Origin: Bacillus cereus
GTDB taxonomy: Bacteria; Bacillota; Bacilli; Bacillales; Bacillaceae_G
Length of the DNA stretch: 64,000 nucleotides
Direction: 5' to 3'
Assembly (NCBI RefSeq): GCF_025917685.1
Contig: NZ_CP089518.1
Coordinates: forward strand, 1,551,001-1,615,000
Shown piece after piece: positions 53,793 through 62,146 of this stretch. Below the pieces are notes generated by a model that saw only the letters and a list, made by a program, of their open reading frames with translations, did no database searches and was not told the origin of the DNA. A program made the translations under genes and the position numbers. The first letter of the stretch is position 1. Each line of letters opens with the position of its first letter.

Positions 53793-54848
53793 ATGATGAT
53801 TACTCACGAACAGATTATGAACGCGTTAAGCCATGTAGAAGATCCAGAGTTACACAAAAGTATTGTGGAACTAAATATGGTTAGAAATATAAAAATAGAT
53901 GGTACCGAAGTTGGGCTAGAAGTAGTTTTAACAATTCAAGGTTGTCCGTTGAAAGCAAAAATTCAAAAAGATATTGAAGACTCCCTTCGAAACATTGGAG
54001 CGTCGAAAGTTTCCTTAACATTTGGTTCTATGACACCAGAAGAACGCGCGGCATTAACAGCGTCTTTAAAGAAAGAAGCTAGAACAGAAACAGGAATGCC
54101 TAGTATGCTTCGACCTGATTCAGGTGTGCGTTTTATTACTGTAACGAGTGGAAAAGGAGGAGTTGGTAAATCAACTGTGACGATTAACCTTGCTACTGCT
54201 TTAGCACGTATGGGCAAAAAGGTTGGAATTTTAGATGCAGATATATACGGGTTCAGTATCCCTGCTATGATGGAAACGAATGAAAAGCCAACAATGATTG
54301 ATCAAACCGCGATTCCAGTCGTAAGTCACAGTGTTAAAATTATGTCGATGGGATTCTTCACAGAAGAAAATAATCCCGTTATGTGGCGCGGACCAATGTT
54401 AAACAAATGGATTCAAAACTTTCTTGCGAACACGCATTGGGGAGAATTAGACTATTTACTTCTTGATTTACCACCTGGAACAGGAGACGTTGCGATAGAT
54501 CTCGCTGCAATGATCCCACAAGCGAAGGAAATAATCGTTACGACGCCTCATAATGTAGCTTCATTTGTCGCATCTAGAGTAGGAGTCATGGCAAAACATA
54601 CGAAACACGATATTTTAGGTATCGTTGAAAACATGGCATATTACGAAGAACAAGATGGCTCAAGAAACTACCTCTTTGGAAAGGGCGGTGGCGAACTGTT
54701 AGCGGAACAACTGCAAACAGAAGTAATCGCCCAAATACCGTTTGCGAAGCGTGAAGAAAATAAAGGCTCATGTGTATATGATGAAGATTCACTCGTTGGA
54801 GAGCTGTTTACTTCTTTAGCGGAGGATATTGTTTATTATGAAGACTAG
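53793..54848 (+). CDS. Mrp/SalA-like P-loop ATPase
   Basis: 351 residues: an N-terminal MIP18/DUF59 domain (about 1-80) and a Mrp/NBP35 ATPase domain with Walker A GKGGVGKST near residues 120-128, DADIYGFSIPAMM, and LDLPPGTGDVAIDL. The CxxC cluster-binding pair of ApbC/Mrp scaffolds is missing (ENMAYYEEQDGSRNYLFGKG), as in Bacillus SalA. Position at the end of the cofactor cluster suggests Fe-S or regulatory duty for formate dehydrogenase; which one is open. Confidence 0.85.
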   Translation: MMITHEQIMNALSHVEDPELHKSIVELNMVRNIKIDGTEVGLEVVLTIQGCPLKAKIQKDIEDSLRNIGASKVSLTFGSMTPEERAALTASLKKEARTETGMPSMLRPDSGVRFITVTSGKGGVGKSTVTINLATALARMGKKVGILDADIYGFSIPAMMETNEKPTMIDQTAIPVVSHSVKIMSMGFFTEENNPVMWRGPMLNKWIQNFLANTHWGELDYLLLDLPPGTGDVAIDLAAMIPQAKEIIVTTPHNVASFVASRVGVMAKHTKHDILGIVENMAYYEEQDGSRNYLFGKGGGELLAEQLQTEVIAQIPFAKREENKGSCVYDEDSLVGELFTSLAEDIVYYED

Positions 54849-54857
54849 TATACAAAA

Positions 54858-54898
54858 TAAGAGGAGAGATACATAGCGTATATGTATCTCTCTTTTGT
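54858..54898 (+). terminator. terminator of the moco operon
   Basis: The perfect stem GAGAGATACATA / TATGTATCTCTC has a GCGTA loop and is followed by TTTTG. Confidence 0.88.
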
Positions 54899-55223
54899 CT
54901 TTTATGAATTGCTTACGGCTGTAGTAAATTAGAAATGTTTTGTGAAACTACATTAAGAACAATTAAATGCGTATTCTTTCTTAGGGCTGCCAAATATGTT
55001 CTTTTATAAATTGATATAGTCATTATTTTAAAGTTATTAAAAGGGTACGAAAACAAAAATGGAATTTTTACTACAGAGGGGGAAAGTAGGGACTGCCTGC
55101 TTCTATGCATGGATGGATTTTCTACCTAAGCGATAAGGGGGAATTTATTGTTTTAGATATATATAGATAAAAAGAACCTATCTATAAATAGAGAGGTTCT
55201 TTCATGAAACTAACTCAAATGGA
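54899..55223. other. intergenic region with possible flagellin relic and flagellin terminator
   Basis: 325 bases. On the minus strand a frame ends at 54913-54915 with SQNISNLLQP, resembling flagellin ends such as PQMVSKLLQ, but nothing else in the frame is flagellin-like. The terminator of the intact flagellin gene is at 55171-55204. Confidence 0.45.
55171..55204 (-). terminator. terminator of flagellin gene
   Basis: The stem AAAGAACCT / AGGTTCTTT contains an inner TCTAT/ATAGA pair and lies about 20 bases past the flagellin stop. Confidence 0.8.
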
Positions 55224-56210
55224 TTATTGTAATAATTTGGAAACCATTTGAGGAGTTTGGTTTGCTTGAGAAAGCATGCTAATACCAGCTTCGTTCAAGA
55301 TTTTGAACTTAGTCATTTCAGACATTTCTTTCGCCATGTCAGCGTCTTCGATTTGAGAAGCAGAAGATGCCATGTTAGAAGCTTGGTTATTTAAGCTTTC
55401 TACATTGAAGTCTAGACGGTTTAATGTAGCACCTAAATCAGCACGGCTACCTGCGATAGATGCGATCATGCCATCGATAGCTTTAATTGCATTGTTAGCG
55501 TTATTGATAGCAGTAGTATCACTATCACCTTCAGTACCAGCTGATGGAGCGGCAGCTGTTCCGTCAGTGCCTGCGTTTGTTGCTGAGATAGAAATTTCGC
55601 TAAGTTTCTTTCCATCACCTGCTAAATTAGCACTGGTAACATTTGCTAGTTTGATATCGATAGTGCCGTTAATAGCAGGATTTGTAGCACCAGAATCAGT
55701 AGTATCAGAATCAGTAGTACCAGGATCAGCAACAGGAGCTGCTGGTGTTTTTGCAGCAGTTTTGGCTTGCCCATCATCATAACTATGGATTTTAATAGAT
55801 CCATTATCACCATTTAATAATGTTTTTCCGTTAAATTGAGTGTTTGTTGAAATGTAATCAATTTGATCTCTTAATGCAGAAAATTCTTTTTCTAGTGCAC
55901 CACGGTTTTCGTTTGTGTTTGTACCGTTGGCAGATTGAACTGCTAGGTCACGCATACGAAGTAAGATGTTAGATACTGAGTTCATTGCTGAATCAGCTGT
56001 ACGAATCATAGAGATACCATCTTGTGTATTACGAGATGCAACACCTAATCCGTTTTCTTTTGCACGCATACGAGTAGCGATTGCAAGTCCAGCTGCACTG
56101 TTAATACGTTTACCGCTTGATAAACGGTTCATAGAAACGTTCATTTTGTCTTGATTTTGGCGCATGTATTCTTGTGTACGCATGCTATTAATGTTTGTAT
56201 TGATTCTCAT
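55224..56210 (-). CDS. flagellin with internal loss of the DDAA segment
   Basis: 328 residues. N terminus MRINTNINSMRTQEYMRQNQ and C terminus EAGISMLSQANQTPQMVSK match B. cereus flagellins. A variable Ala/Thr/Asp-rich middle (about 150-255) carries runs such as TTDSDTTDSG. The near-universal INSAADDAAGLAIA reads INSAAGLAIA, a four-residue loss at residues 39-41 between GCAGCT repeats. GGGGG about 10 bases before the ATG at 56210 serves as the ribosome site. It is the only full flagellin gene here, although relatives carry several. Confidence 0.92.
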   Translation of the reverse strand: MRINTNINSMRTQEYMRQNQDKMNVSMNRLSSGKRINSAAGLAIATRMRAKENGLGVASRNTQDGISMIRTADSAMNSVSNILLRMRDLAVQSANGTNTNENRGALEKEFSALRDQIDYISTNTQFNGKTLLNGDNGSIKIHSYDDGQAKTAAKTPAAPVADPGTTDSDTTDSGATNPAINGTIDIKLANVTSANLAGDGKKLSEISISATNAGTDGTAAAPSAGTEGDSDTTAINNANNAIKAIDGMIASIAGSRADLGATLNRLDFNVESLNNQASNMASSASQIEDADMAKEMSEMTKFKILNEAGISMLSQANQTPQMVSKLLQ

Positions 56211-56290
56211 GTGAAGAACCCCCATTTTTTTATATTGATTTTTCTGCAAATTTAAAAATGGTAATATGCGAAAAAATCGATTTCGAATTT

Positions 56291-56319
56291 ATTGTAAGTC
56301 TTGCTATATCAAGTGTCAA
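56291..56319 (-). promoter_or_regulatory. sigma-A promoter of flagellin gene
   Basis: On the minus strand TTGACA (56319-56314), a 17-base spacer and TACAAT (56296-56291) form a near-consensus sigma-A promoter with a leader of about 75 bases. Confidence 0.8.
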
Positions 56320-56455
56320 CTTAAAATTTGAATTAATAAATATAAAAAAATAACAATTTAACAATTTAGTTGTTTTTTTATTACAAAGGATTATTGCAAA
56401 TTTTTTTAAAAAAACCTAATATTAGATTATCTTCATTTACAGAAAAGGTGATGTT

Positions 56456-57247
56456 ATGGTAGTTGGAAATATTGTAAAAGAAGTTCTTGCGTATAAAAAA
56501 GGACTAATTCAGCAAAAGTTAAGTAGTCCACAGGCGTTCGTTAGTAGTCGTTTTCAAGATCAATTGCAGAGTGAACCTGTGAAAGAGGCGAAGGTTACTC
56601 CGCAGCCGGTAAAAGTAGAGGATATGAGTCAGCCGGTACAATCTACGAAAATAGAAACGGTTGTTAATAAACCGGAAGAATCTATTAATAAAGTAGAGGA
56701 AGCGAGCAAGCCTGAGGAGACGGAGAAAGCTGAAACGAAACAAGTAGATGAAGTGCAAGTTGCACAAAAAGAGTTTGAGCGACGTTTCCCCGAAACGAAA
56801 AACGAGCCTGCTGATACGTGGGGATTAACGAATAAATATAATATTCAAAAAATACGTTCTTCCAATGAAGGTAAGTATGAGGATATTATTGATCGCGCTA
56901 GCCATACATATGGAATTCCGAAAACGTTAATTCAAAAAATGATTGAAGTGGAGTCTGATTTTAATCCGAAAACGGTGTCACATGCAGGGGCGATGGGGCT
57001 CATGCAGCTTATGCCAGCAAATGTGAAAGAGATGGGTATAAAAAATCCATTTTCACCAGCTGAAAGTATTGAAGGTGGCGTGAAAGAGTTAAGCGGTTAT
57101 TTAAAGAAAAATAACGGTGATCTCGTATTGGCGCTTGCTTCTTATAATGCAGGCCCTGGTAATGTGAGAAAGTACGGAGGCGTACCACCATTTAAAGAAA
57201 CGCAAGGATATATAAAGAAAATATTGAATATAGACGTTTCGAAATAA
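56456..57247 (+). CDS. lytic transglycosylase (SLT domain)
   Basis: 263 residues. A Glu/Lys/Val-rich linker region (about 20-130) precedes the SLT domain (about 145-260), with the catalytic Glu in QKMIEVESDFNPKTVSHAGA, GLMQLMPANVKEMG and LALASYNAGPGNVRKYGG. It cleaves peptidoglycan, probably to let the rod through. No signal peptide is obvious; export by the flagellar system is possible. AAAAGGTG precedes the ATG. Confidence 0.88.
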   Translation: MVVGNIVKEVLAYKKGLIQQKLSSPQAFVSSRFQDQLQSEPVKEAKVTPQPVKVEDMSQPVQSTKIETVVNKPEESINKVEEASKPEETEKAETKQVDEVQVAQKEFERRFPETKNEPADTWGLTNKYNIQKIRSSNEGKYEDIIDRASHTYGIPKTLIQKMIEVESDFNPKTVSHAGAMGLMQLMPANVKEMGIKNPFSPAESIEGGVKELSGYLKKNNGDLVLALASYNAGPGNVRKYGGVPPFKETQGYIKKILNIDVSK

Positions 57248-57296
57248 GAAATTTCATTTATATAAATAGAGAACATGATAGGGGAGTTGGCTAGAT

Positions 57297-57521
57297 TTGA
57301 AACTACAAGATGATATTCCGTTAACGATTTATTTTGAAATCGGAAATACGAAAAAGAAAATTAAAGATCTGCTTCATATTACGAAAGGTACATTGTATCG
57401 TCTTGAAAATTCAACGAAAAATACGGTGCTTATTATGCTTGAGAATGAAGAGATTGGAACCGGAAATATTTTGACGAAGAATGGAAAAATGTACGTTGAA
57501 ATTATTGAATTGAAAAGGTAG
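57297..57521 (+). CDS. fliN: short FliN-like SpoA-domain protein
   Basis: 74 residues forming one SpoA domain: IPLTIYFEIGNTKKKIKDLL and GTGNILTKNGKMYVEIIEL. FliN forms the lower C-ring with FliM. The start is TTG after GGGGAG. It precedes fliM by 14 bases. Confidence 0.8.
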   Translation: MKLQDDIPLTIYFEIGNTKKKIKDLLHITKGTLYRLENSTKNTVLIMLENEEIGTGNILTKNGKMYVEIIELKR

Positions 57522-57535
57522 GGAAGGGGATTTTC

Positions 57536-58522
57536 ATGAGTGGCGATAAATTAAGCCAAGAGCAAATTGATGCCCTGCTGAAGGCGGTAAATGAAGGCGA
57601 GGAAATGCCAGCTTTCGCACAAGAAGCAGGGAAACAAGATAAATTCCAAGAGTACGATTTTAATAGACCGGAGAAGTTCGGTGTTGAGCATTTACGTAGT
57701 TTGCAAGCGATTGCGTCGACTTTTGGAAAACAGACGTCACAGACGTTTTCAGCTCGTATGCGTATTCCGATTGAACTAGAGCCGTCGACTGTTGAGCAAG
57801 TTCCGTTTACGAGTGAGTATGTGGAGAAAATGCCGAAAGATTACTATTTATATTGCGTTATTGATCTCGGCCTTCCAGAGCTTGGAGAAATCGTAATTGA
57901 AATTGATTTAGCATTCGTTATCTATATTCATGAATGCTGGCTTGGCGGAGATAGTAAGCGTAATTTTACGATGCGCAGACCGTTAACTGCGTTTGAGTTT
58001 TTAACGCTTGATAATATATTTGCGCTTCTTTGTAAAAATTTACAACAATCATTTGAAAGCGTTGTTGCGATAAAGCCGAAATTTGTAACGACGGAGACAG
58101 ATCCAAATGCGCTGAAGATTACGACAGCGAGCGATATTATTTCATTACTGAACGTAAATATGAAAACAGATTTTTGGAATACGACAGTTCGTATCGGGAT
58201 TCCATTCTTATCTGTTGAAGAAATTATGGATAAGTTAACGTCTGAAAATATTGTCGAACATTCTTCGGATAAGCGTAAAAAGTATACATCTGAAGTAGAA
58301 GTGAAAGTAAATCAAGTGTATAAGTCTGTACACGTTGCGATTGGTGAGCAGAAGATGACAATGGGCGAGATTGAGCAAATTGAAGAAGGCGATATAATTC
58401 CGCTTCATACGAAAGTAACAGACCAACTACGTGGTTATGTAGATGGAAAACATAAATTTAATTGTTTTATAGGGAAAGATGGAACGCGTAAGGCGCTCTT
58501 ATTTAAAAGTTTTATAGAGTAG
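57536..58522 (+). CDS. fliM: flagellar motor switch protein FliM
   Basis: 328 residues. N-terminal CheY-binding-type peptide LSQEQIDALLKAVNEGE, a middle CheC-like domain (EHLRSLQAIASTFGKQTSQT), and a C-terminal SpoA domain (about 250-328). It binds CheY~P and FliG. AGGGAAGGGG precedes the ATG. Confidence 0.93.
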   Translation: MSGDKLSQEQIDALLKAVNEGEEMPAFAQEAGKQDKFQEYDFNRPEKFGVEHLRSLQAIASTFGKQTSQTFSARMRIPIELEPSTVEQVPFTSEYVEKMPKDYYLYCVIDLGLPELGEIVIEIDLAFVIYIHECWLGGDSKRNFTMRRPLTAFEFLTLDNIFALLCKNLQQSFESVVAIKPKFVTTETDPNALKITTASDIISLLNVNMKTDFWNTTVRIGIPFLSVEEIMDKLTSENIVEHSSDKRKKYTSEVEVKVNQVYKSVHVAIGEQKMTMGEIEQIEEGDIIPLHTKVTDQLRGYVDGKHKFNCFIGKDGTRKALLFKSFIE

Positions 58523-58532
58523 GAGGATCCAT

Positions 58533-58892
58533 ATGAAACATGAAGTATCTCCTGTGTCATTAATGGGGTTGGAAAAATTTGCAAGAAAGCGAAATGAAGC
58601 GGGGAAGGCACATATTGATACCGTTTCAGATATTTCGATTGAACTTGGTGTAAAGCTTGGGAAATCATCTATTACGCTTGGTGATGTGAAGCAATTAAAA
58701 ATTGGCGATGTTCTTGAAGTAGAGAAAAATTTAGGACATAAAGTAGATGTATATTTAAGCGATATAAAAGTCGGTATTGGTGAAGCGATAGTAATGGATG
58801 AGAAGTTCGGCATTATTATTTCTGAAATTGAAGCTGACAAGAAACATGCAGCGCTTATGAAGGCGCAAAATCAAATGCAGGATAAAGAGTAG
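58533..58892 (+). CDS. second FliN-like SpoA-domain protein
   Basis: 119 residues; SDISIELGVKLGKSSITLGD, LKIGDVLEVEKNLGHKVDVY and VGIGEAIVMDEKFGIIISE form a SpoA domain. It is a further FliN-type C-ring component after fliM. AGGAGG precedes the ATG. It lies 10 bases after fliM. Confidence 0.85.
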   Translation: MKHEVSPVSLMGLEKFARKRNEAGKAHIDTVSDISIELGVKLGKSSITLGDVKQLKIGDVLEVEKNLGHKVDVYLSDIKVGIGEAIVMDEKFGIIISEIEADKKHAALMKAQNQMQDKE

Positions 58893-58904
58893 AGGAGGAG
58901 TCAT

Positions 58905-59225
58905 ATGTCGTATATGACGACCTTATTTCAAGTCGTTTTACTGTTTGGTGCGTTCGGCTATGGTGCATATTATATGACGAAAAAGACGCGTAAACAGCAG
59001 TTTTTTAAGCAAGGTGAAAATGGCCATATTCAAGTGAAAGACGGCGTGTATTTAAATCATCAAACGAGCGCCTTTTTGTTTGAAGTGGACGGGAAGCAAG
59101 TGTTCACTGTTATTAGTAATAACGGTGTGCAATCTGTGCAATTAACAGGGACAGGAAATCAGTTTCAACAAGCACTAGAAGATGCGGTGAAGAGTGAAAC
59201 GAAAAAAGTAGAGGATCCATCATGA
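58905..59225 (+). CDS. fliO: FliO-like protein
   Basis: 106 residues: one N-terminal membrane helix (about 4-22) and a small soluble domain (KDGVYLNHQTSAFLFEVDGK). FliO helps assemble FliP; gene order (before fliP, overlapping it by 4 bases) supports the call. GAGGAGG precedes the ATG. Confidence 0.75.
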   Translation: MSYMTTLFQVVLLFGAFGYGAYYMTKKTRKQQFFKQGENGHIQVKDGVYLNHQTSAFLFEVDGKQVFTVISNNGVQSVQLTGTGNQFQQALEDAVKSETKKVEDPS

Positions 59226-59980
59226 GAATAAAGAAACAGTTATCGCTATTTGCCGTTATTTTCGCATTTTCTATTATTTTTTCATTTGTTTTTATAAATC
59301 CAGCGTATGCAGCCCCGAACGGTTTTATTAATTTCGAAAATGGAAAAGAGTTTACGAGTAATTCAAGTGTACAACTATTCGCGCTCGTTATCCTTCTATC
59401 ATTATCTTCTTCTATCGTTCTTTTATTTACGCATTTCACTTATTTTATGATTGTTCTTGGGATTACTCGTCAAGGACTTGGGGTAATGAATTTACCACCG
59501 AACCAAGTGCTTGTTGGACTTGCATTATTTTTATCGCTATTTACGATGCAGCCAGTGCTTGGTCAGTTAAAGAGTGATGTGTGGGACCCGATGACGAAAG
59601 AAAAAATAACAGTAAGTCAAGCTGCGGAGACGACAGCTCCGATTATGAAAGATTATATGTCGAAGCATACGTATAAGCATGATTTAAAAATGATGCTGAA
59701 AGTGCGTGGAGAAGAGTTGCCGAAAGATTTAAAGGATCTTTCACTATTTACGCTCGTACCATCCTTTACGTTAACGCAAATTCAAAAAGGGTTATTGACG
59801 GGGATGTTCATTTATTTAGCGTTTGTCTTTATTGATTTAATTATTAGTACACTTTTAATGTACCTTGGGATGATGATGGTACCGCCGATGATTTTAAGTT
59901 TACCATTTAAAATACTCGTTTTCGTATATTTAGGTGGATATACAAAAATCGTCGATATTATGTTTAAAACGGTCGTCTGA
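59222..59980 (+). CDS. fliP: flagellar export gate protein FliP
   Basis: 252 residues with a cleavable-type signal (about 1-30, ending INPAYAAP) and four membrane helices; ITRQGLGVMNLPPNQVLVGL and MMMVPPMILSLPFKILVFV match FliP. It forms the pore with FliQ and FliR. Confidence 0.92.
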   Translation: MRIKKQLSLFAVIFAFSIIFSFVFINPAYAAPNGFINFENGKEFTSNSSVQLFALVILLSLSSSIVLLFTHFTYFMIVLGITRQGLGVMNLPPNQVLVGLALFLSLFTMQPVLGQLKSDVWDPMTKEKITVSQAAETTAPIMKDYMSKHTYKHDLKMMLKVRGEELPKDLKDLSLFTLVPSFTLTQIQKGLLTGMFIYLAFVFIDLIISTLLMYLGMMMVPPMILSLPFKILVFVYLGGYTKIVDIMFKTVV

Positions 59981-60013
59981 AGCGTTTGATGCTATGTGAT
60001 AGGAGTCATATAA

Positions 60014-60289
60014 ATGAATACGTCACCAATTATAGATATTTTTCAAACCTTTTTTTATAAAGGGGTTATGATTTTAATGCCGGTTGCCGGCGTAAGTATG
60101 ATTGTCGTTATTATTATCGCTGTCATTATGGCGATGATGCAAATTCAAGAGCAAACGCTGACATTTTTACCGAAAATGGCGAGTATTGTACTCGTTATTA
60201 TCATTTTAGGTCCATGGATGTTTCAAGAGTTAACGACGCTTATTTTAGATTTATTTGATAAAATTCCATCGCTATTGCGTTCGTACTAA
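60014..60289 (+). CDS. fliQ: flagellar export gate protein FliQ
   Basis: 91 residues, two membrane helices, QEQTLTFLPKMASIVLVI and GPWMFQELTTLILDLFDKIP are diagnostic. Confidence 0.9.
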   Translation: MNTSPIIDIFQTFFYKGVMILMPVAGVSMIVVIIIAVIMAMMQIQEQTLTFLPKMASIVLVIIILGPWMFQELTTLILDLFDKIPSLLRSY

Positions 60290-60304
60290 GATAGGTGAAT
60301 TGAA

Positions 60305-61066
60305 ATGAATATGGAATTATGGGCGGCGACGTTTTTTGCGTTTTGCCGCATTACTTCATTTTTATATTTTTTACCGTTCTTTTCAGGACGATCGATTCCT
60401 GCAATGGCAAAGGTTACATTTGGACTGGGTCTTTCGATTACAGTTGCCGACCAAGTTGATGTCTCTCACATAAAGACAGTTTGGGATGTAGCTGCTTATG
60501 CAGCAACGCAAATTGTAATTGGATCATCACTTTCAAAAATTGTAGAAATGCTGTGGAACATTCCGAAAATGGCCGGACATATTTTAGATTTTGATATCGG
60601 CTTATCACAGGCAAGTTTGTTTGATGTAAATGCAGGATCACAGTCTACTTTACTATCAACAATTTTTGATATATTTTTTCTCATTATTTTTATTTCACTT
60701 GGTGGCATTAACTATTTCATTGCCACGATTTTAAAGTCGTTTCAATATACAGAGGCGATTTCAAAATTGTTGACGACTAGTTTTTTAGATAGTCTAATCG
60801 CAACGTTATTATTTGCGATTACATCAGCGGTCGAAATTGCTTTGCCGCTTATGGGCAGCTTATTCATTATTAATTTTGTTCTTATTTTAATCGCAAAAAA
60901 TGCACCGCAATTAAACGTTTTTATGAATGCATACGTGATTAAAATTACGTGTGGTATTTTATTTATTGCGATGAGTGTACCGATGCTCGGTTATGTGTTT
61001 AAAAATATGACAGATGTATTACTGGAAGAGTATACGACACTATTTAACTTTTTCTTAACAAAGTAG
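60305..61066 (+). CDS. fliR: flagellar export gate protein FliR
   Basis: 253 residues with about six membrane helices; AATFFAFCRITSFLYFLPFF at the start and FIINFVLILIAKNAPQLNVF later match FliR. Part of the export gate. Confidence 0.9.
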   Translation: MNMELWAATFFAFCRITSFLYFLPFFSGRSIPAMAKVTFGLGLSITVADQVDVSHIKTVWDVAAYAATQIVIGSSLSKIVEMLWNIPKMAGHILDFDIGLSQASLFDVNAGSQSTLLSTIFDIFFLIIFISLGGINYFIATILKSFQYTEAISKLLTTSFLDSLIATLLFAITSAVEIALPLMGSLFIINFVLILIAKNAPQLNVFMNAYVIKITCGILFIAMSVPMLGYVFKNMTDVLLEEYTTLFNFFLTK

Positions 61067-61076
61067 GGGGACGCGT

Positions 61077-62123
61077 ATGGCAAAGGATAATAAAACAGAA
61101 AAGGCCACCCCGCAGAAGCGTAAAAAATCGCGTGAAGAAGGGAATATTGCCCGGAGTAAAGATTTAAATAATTTATTTTCCATTCTCGTATTAGCAGTTG
61201 TCGTTTATTTCTTTGGAGATTGGCTCGGTTATGAGATTGCCAATTCCGTAGCGGTGCTGTTTGATCAAATCGGAAAAAATACAGATTCGACCGAGTATTT
61301 TTATTTAATGGGGATTTTGCTACTAAAAGTATCGGCTCCTATATTAATACTCGTATACGCTTTTCATTTATTCAATTATATGATTCAAGTCGGTTTCTTA
61401 TTTTCTTCTAAAGTCATTAAGCCGAAAGCATCACGTATAAATCCGAAAAACTATTTTACGAGATTGTTTAGTCGTAAAAGTTTAGTAGATATTTTGAAAT
61501 CACTGTTTTATATGGGATTAATCGGTTACGTCGCTTACGTTCTTTTTAAAAAGAATTTAGAGAACATCGTCAGTATGATTGGATTTAACTGGACTGCGTC
61601 ACTTACTGAAATTATTAGGCAAATTAAATTTATCTTTTTAGCTATTTTAATTATTTTAATCGTTCTTTCCATTATCGATTTCATTTATCAAAAGTGGGAG
61701 TACGAACAAGATATTAAAATGAAAAAAGAAGAAGTAAAACGAGAGCATAAAGATAATGAAGGGGACCCACAAGTAAAGGGGAAACGAAAAAACTTTATGC
61801 ATGCCATCTTGCAAGGGACCATTGCAAAAAAGATGGATGGTGCAACGTTTATTGTAAATAATCCGACGCATATTTCAGTCGTACTTCGTTACAATAAACA
61901 AGTTGATGCGGCGCCAATTGTCGTTGCAAAAGGGGAAGATGAGCTCGCATTATACATACGAACGCTTGCCCGTGAACAAGAAATACCGATGGTGGAAAAC
62001 CGTCCGCTCGCTCGTTCTTTATATTATCAAGTCGAGGAAGATGAGACGATTCCAGAAGATTTATACGTAGCTGTAATTGAAGTTATGCGCTATTTAATTC
62101 AAACGAATGAACTTGAAGTATAA
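61077..62123 (+). CDS. flhB: flagellar export switch protein FlhB
   Basis: 348 residues: KTEKATPQKRKKSREEGNIA at the start, four membrane helices, and the self-cleaving NPTH motif near residue 262 in the cytoplasmic domain. It switches specificity from hook to filament with FliK. Confidence 0.93.
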   Translation: MAKDNKTEKATPQKRKKSREEGNIARSKDLNNLFSILVLAVVVYFFGDWLGYEIANSVAVLFDQIGKNTDSTEYFYLMGILLLKVSAPILILVYAFHLFNYMIQVGFLFSSKVIKPKASRINPKNYFTRLFSRKSLVDILKSLFYMGLIGYVAYVLFKKNLENIVSMIGFNWTASLTEIIRQIKFIFLAILIILIVLSIIDFIYQKWEYEQDIKMKKEEVKREHKDNEGDPQVKGKRKNFMHAILQGTIAKKMDGATFIVNNPTHISVVLRYNKQVDAAPIVVAKGEDELALYIRTLAREQEIPMVENRPLARSLYYQVEEDETIPEDLYVAVIEVMRYLIQTNELEV

Positions 62124-62146
62124 TAGCGCGTTTGGAGGAGATCTCT

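Noticed and set aside
55372..55782. 136-codon plus-strand frame opposite flagellin
   Set aside because: A shadow of the Ala/Thr/Ser-rich flagellin coding sequence on the other strand.
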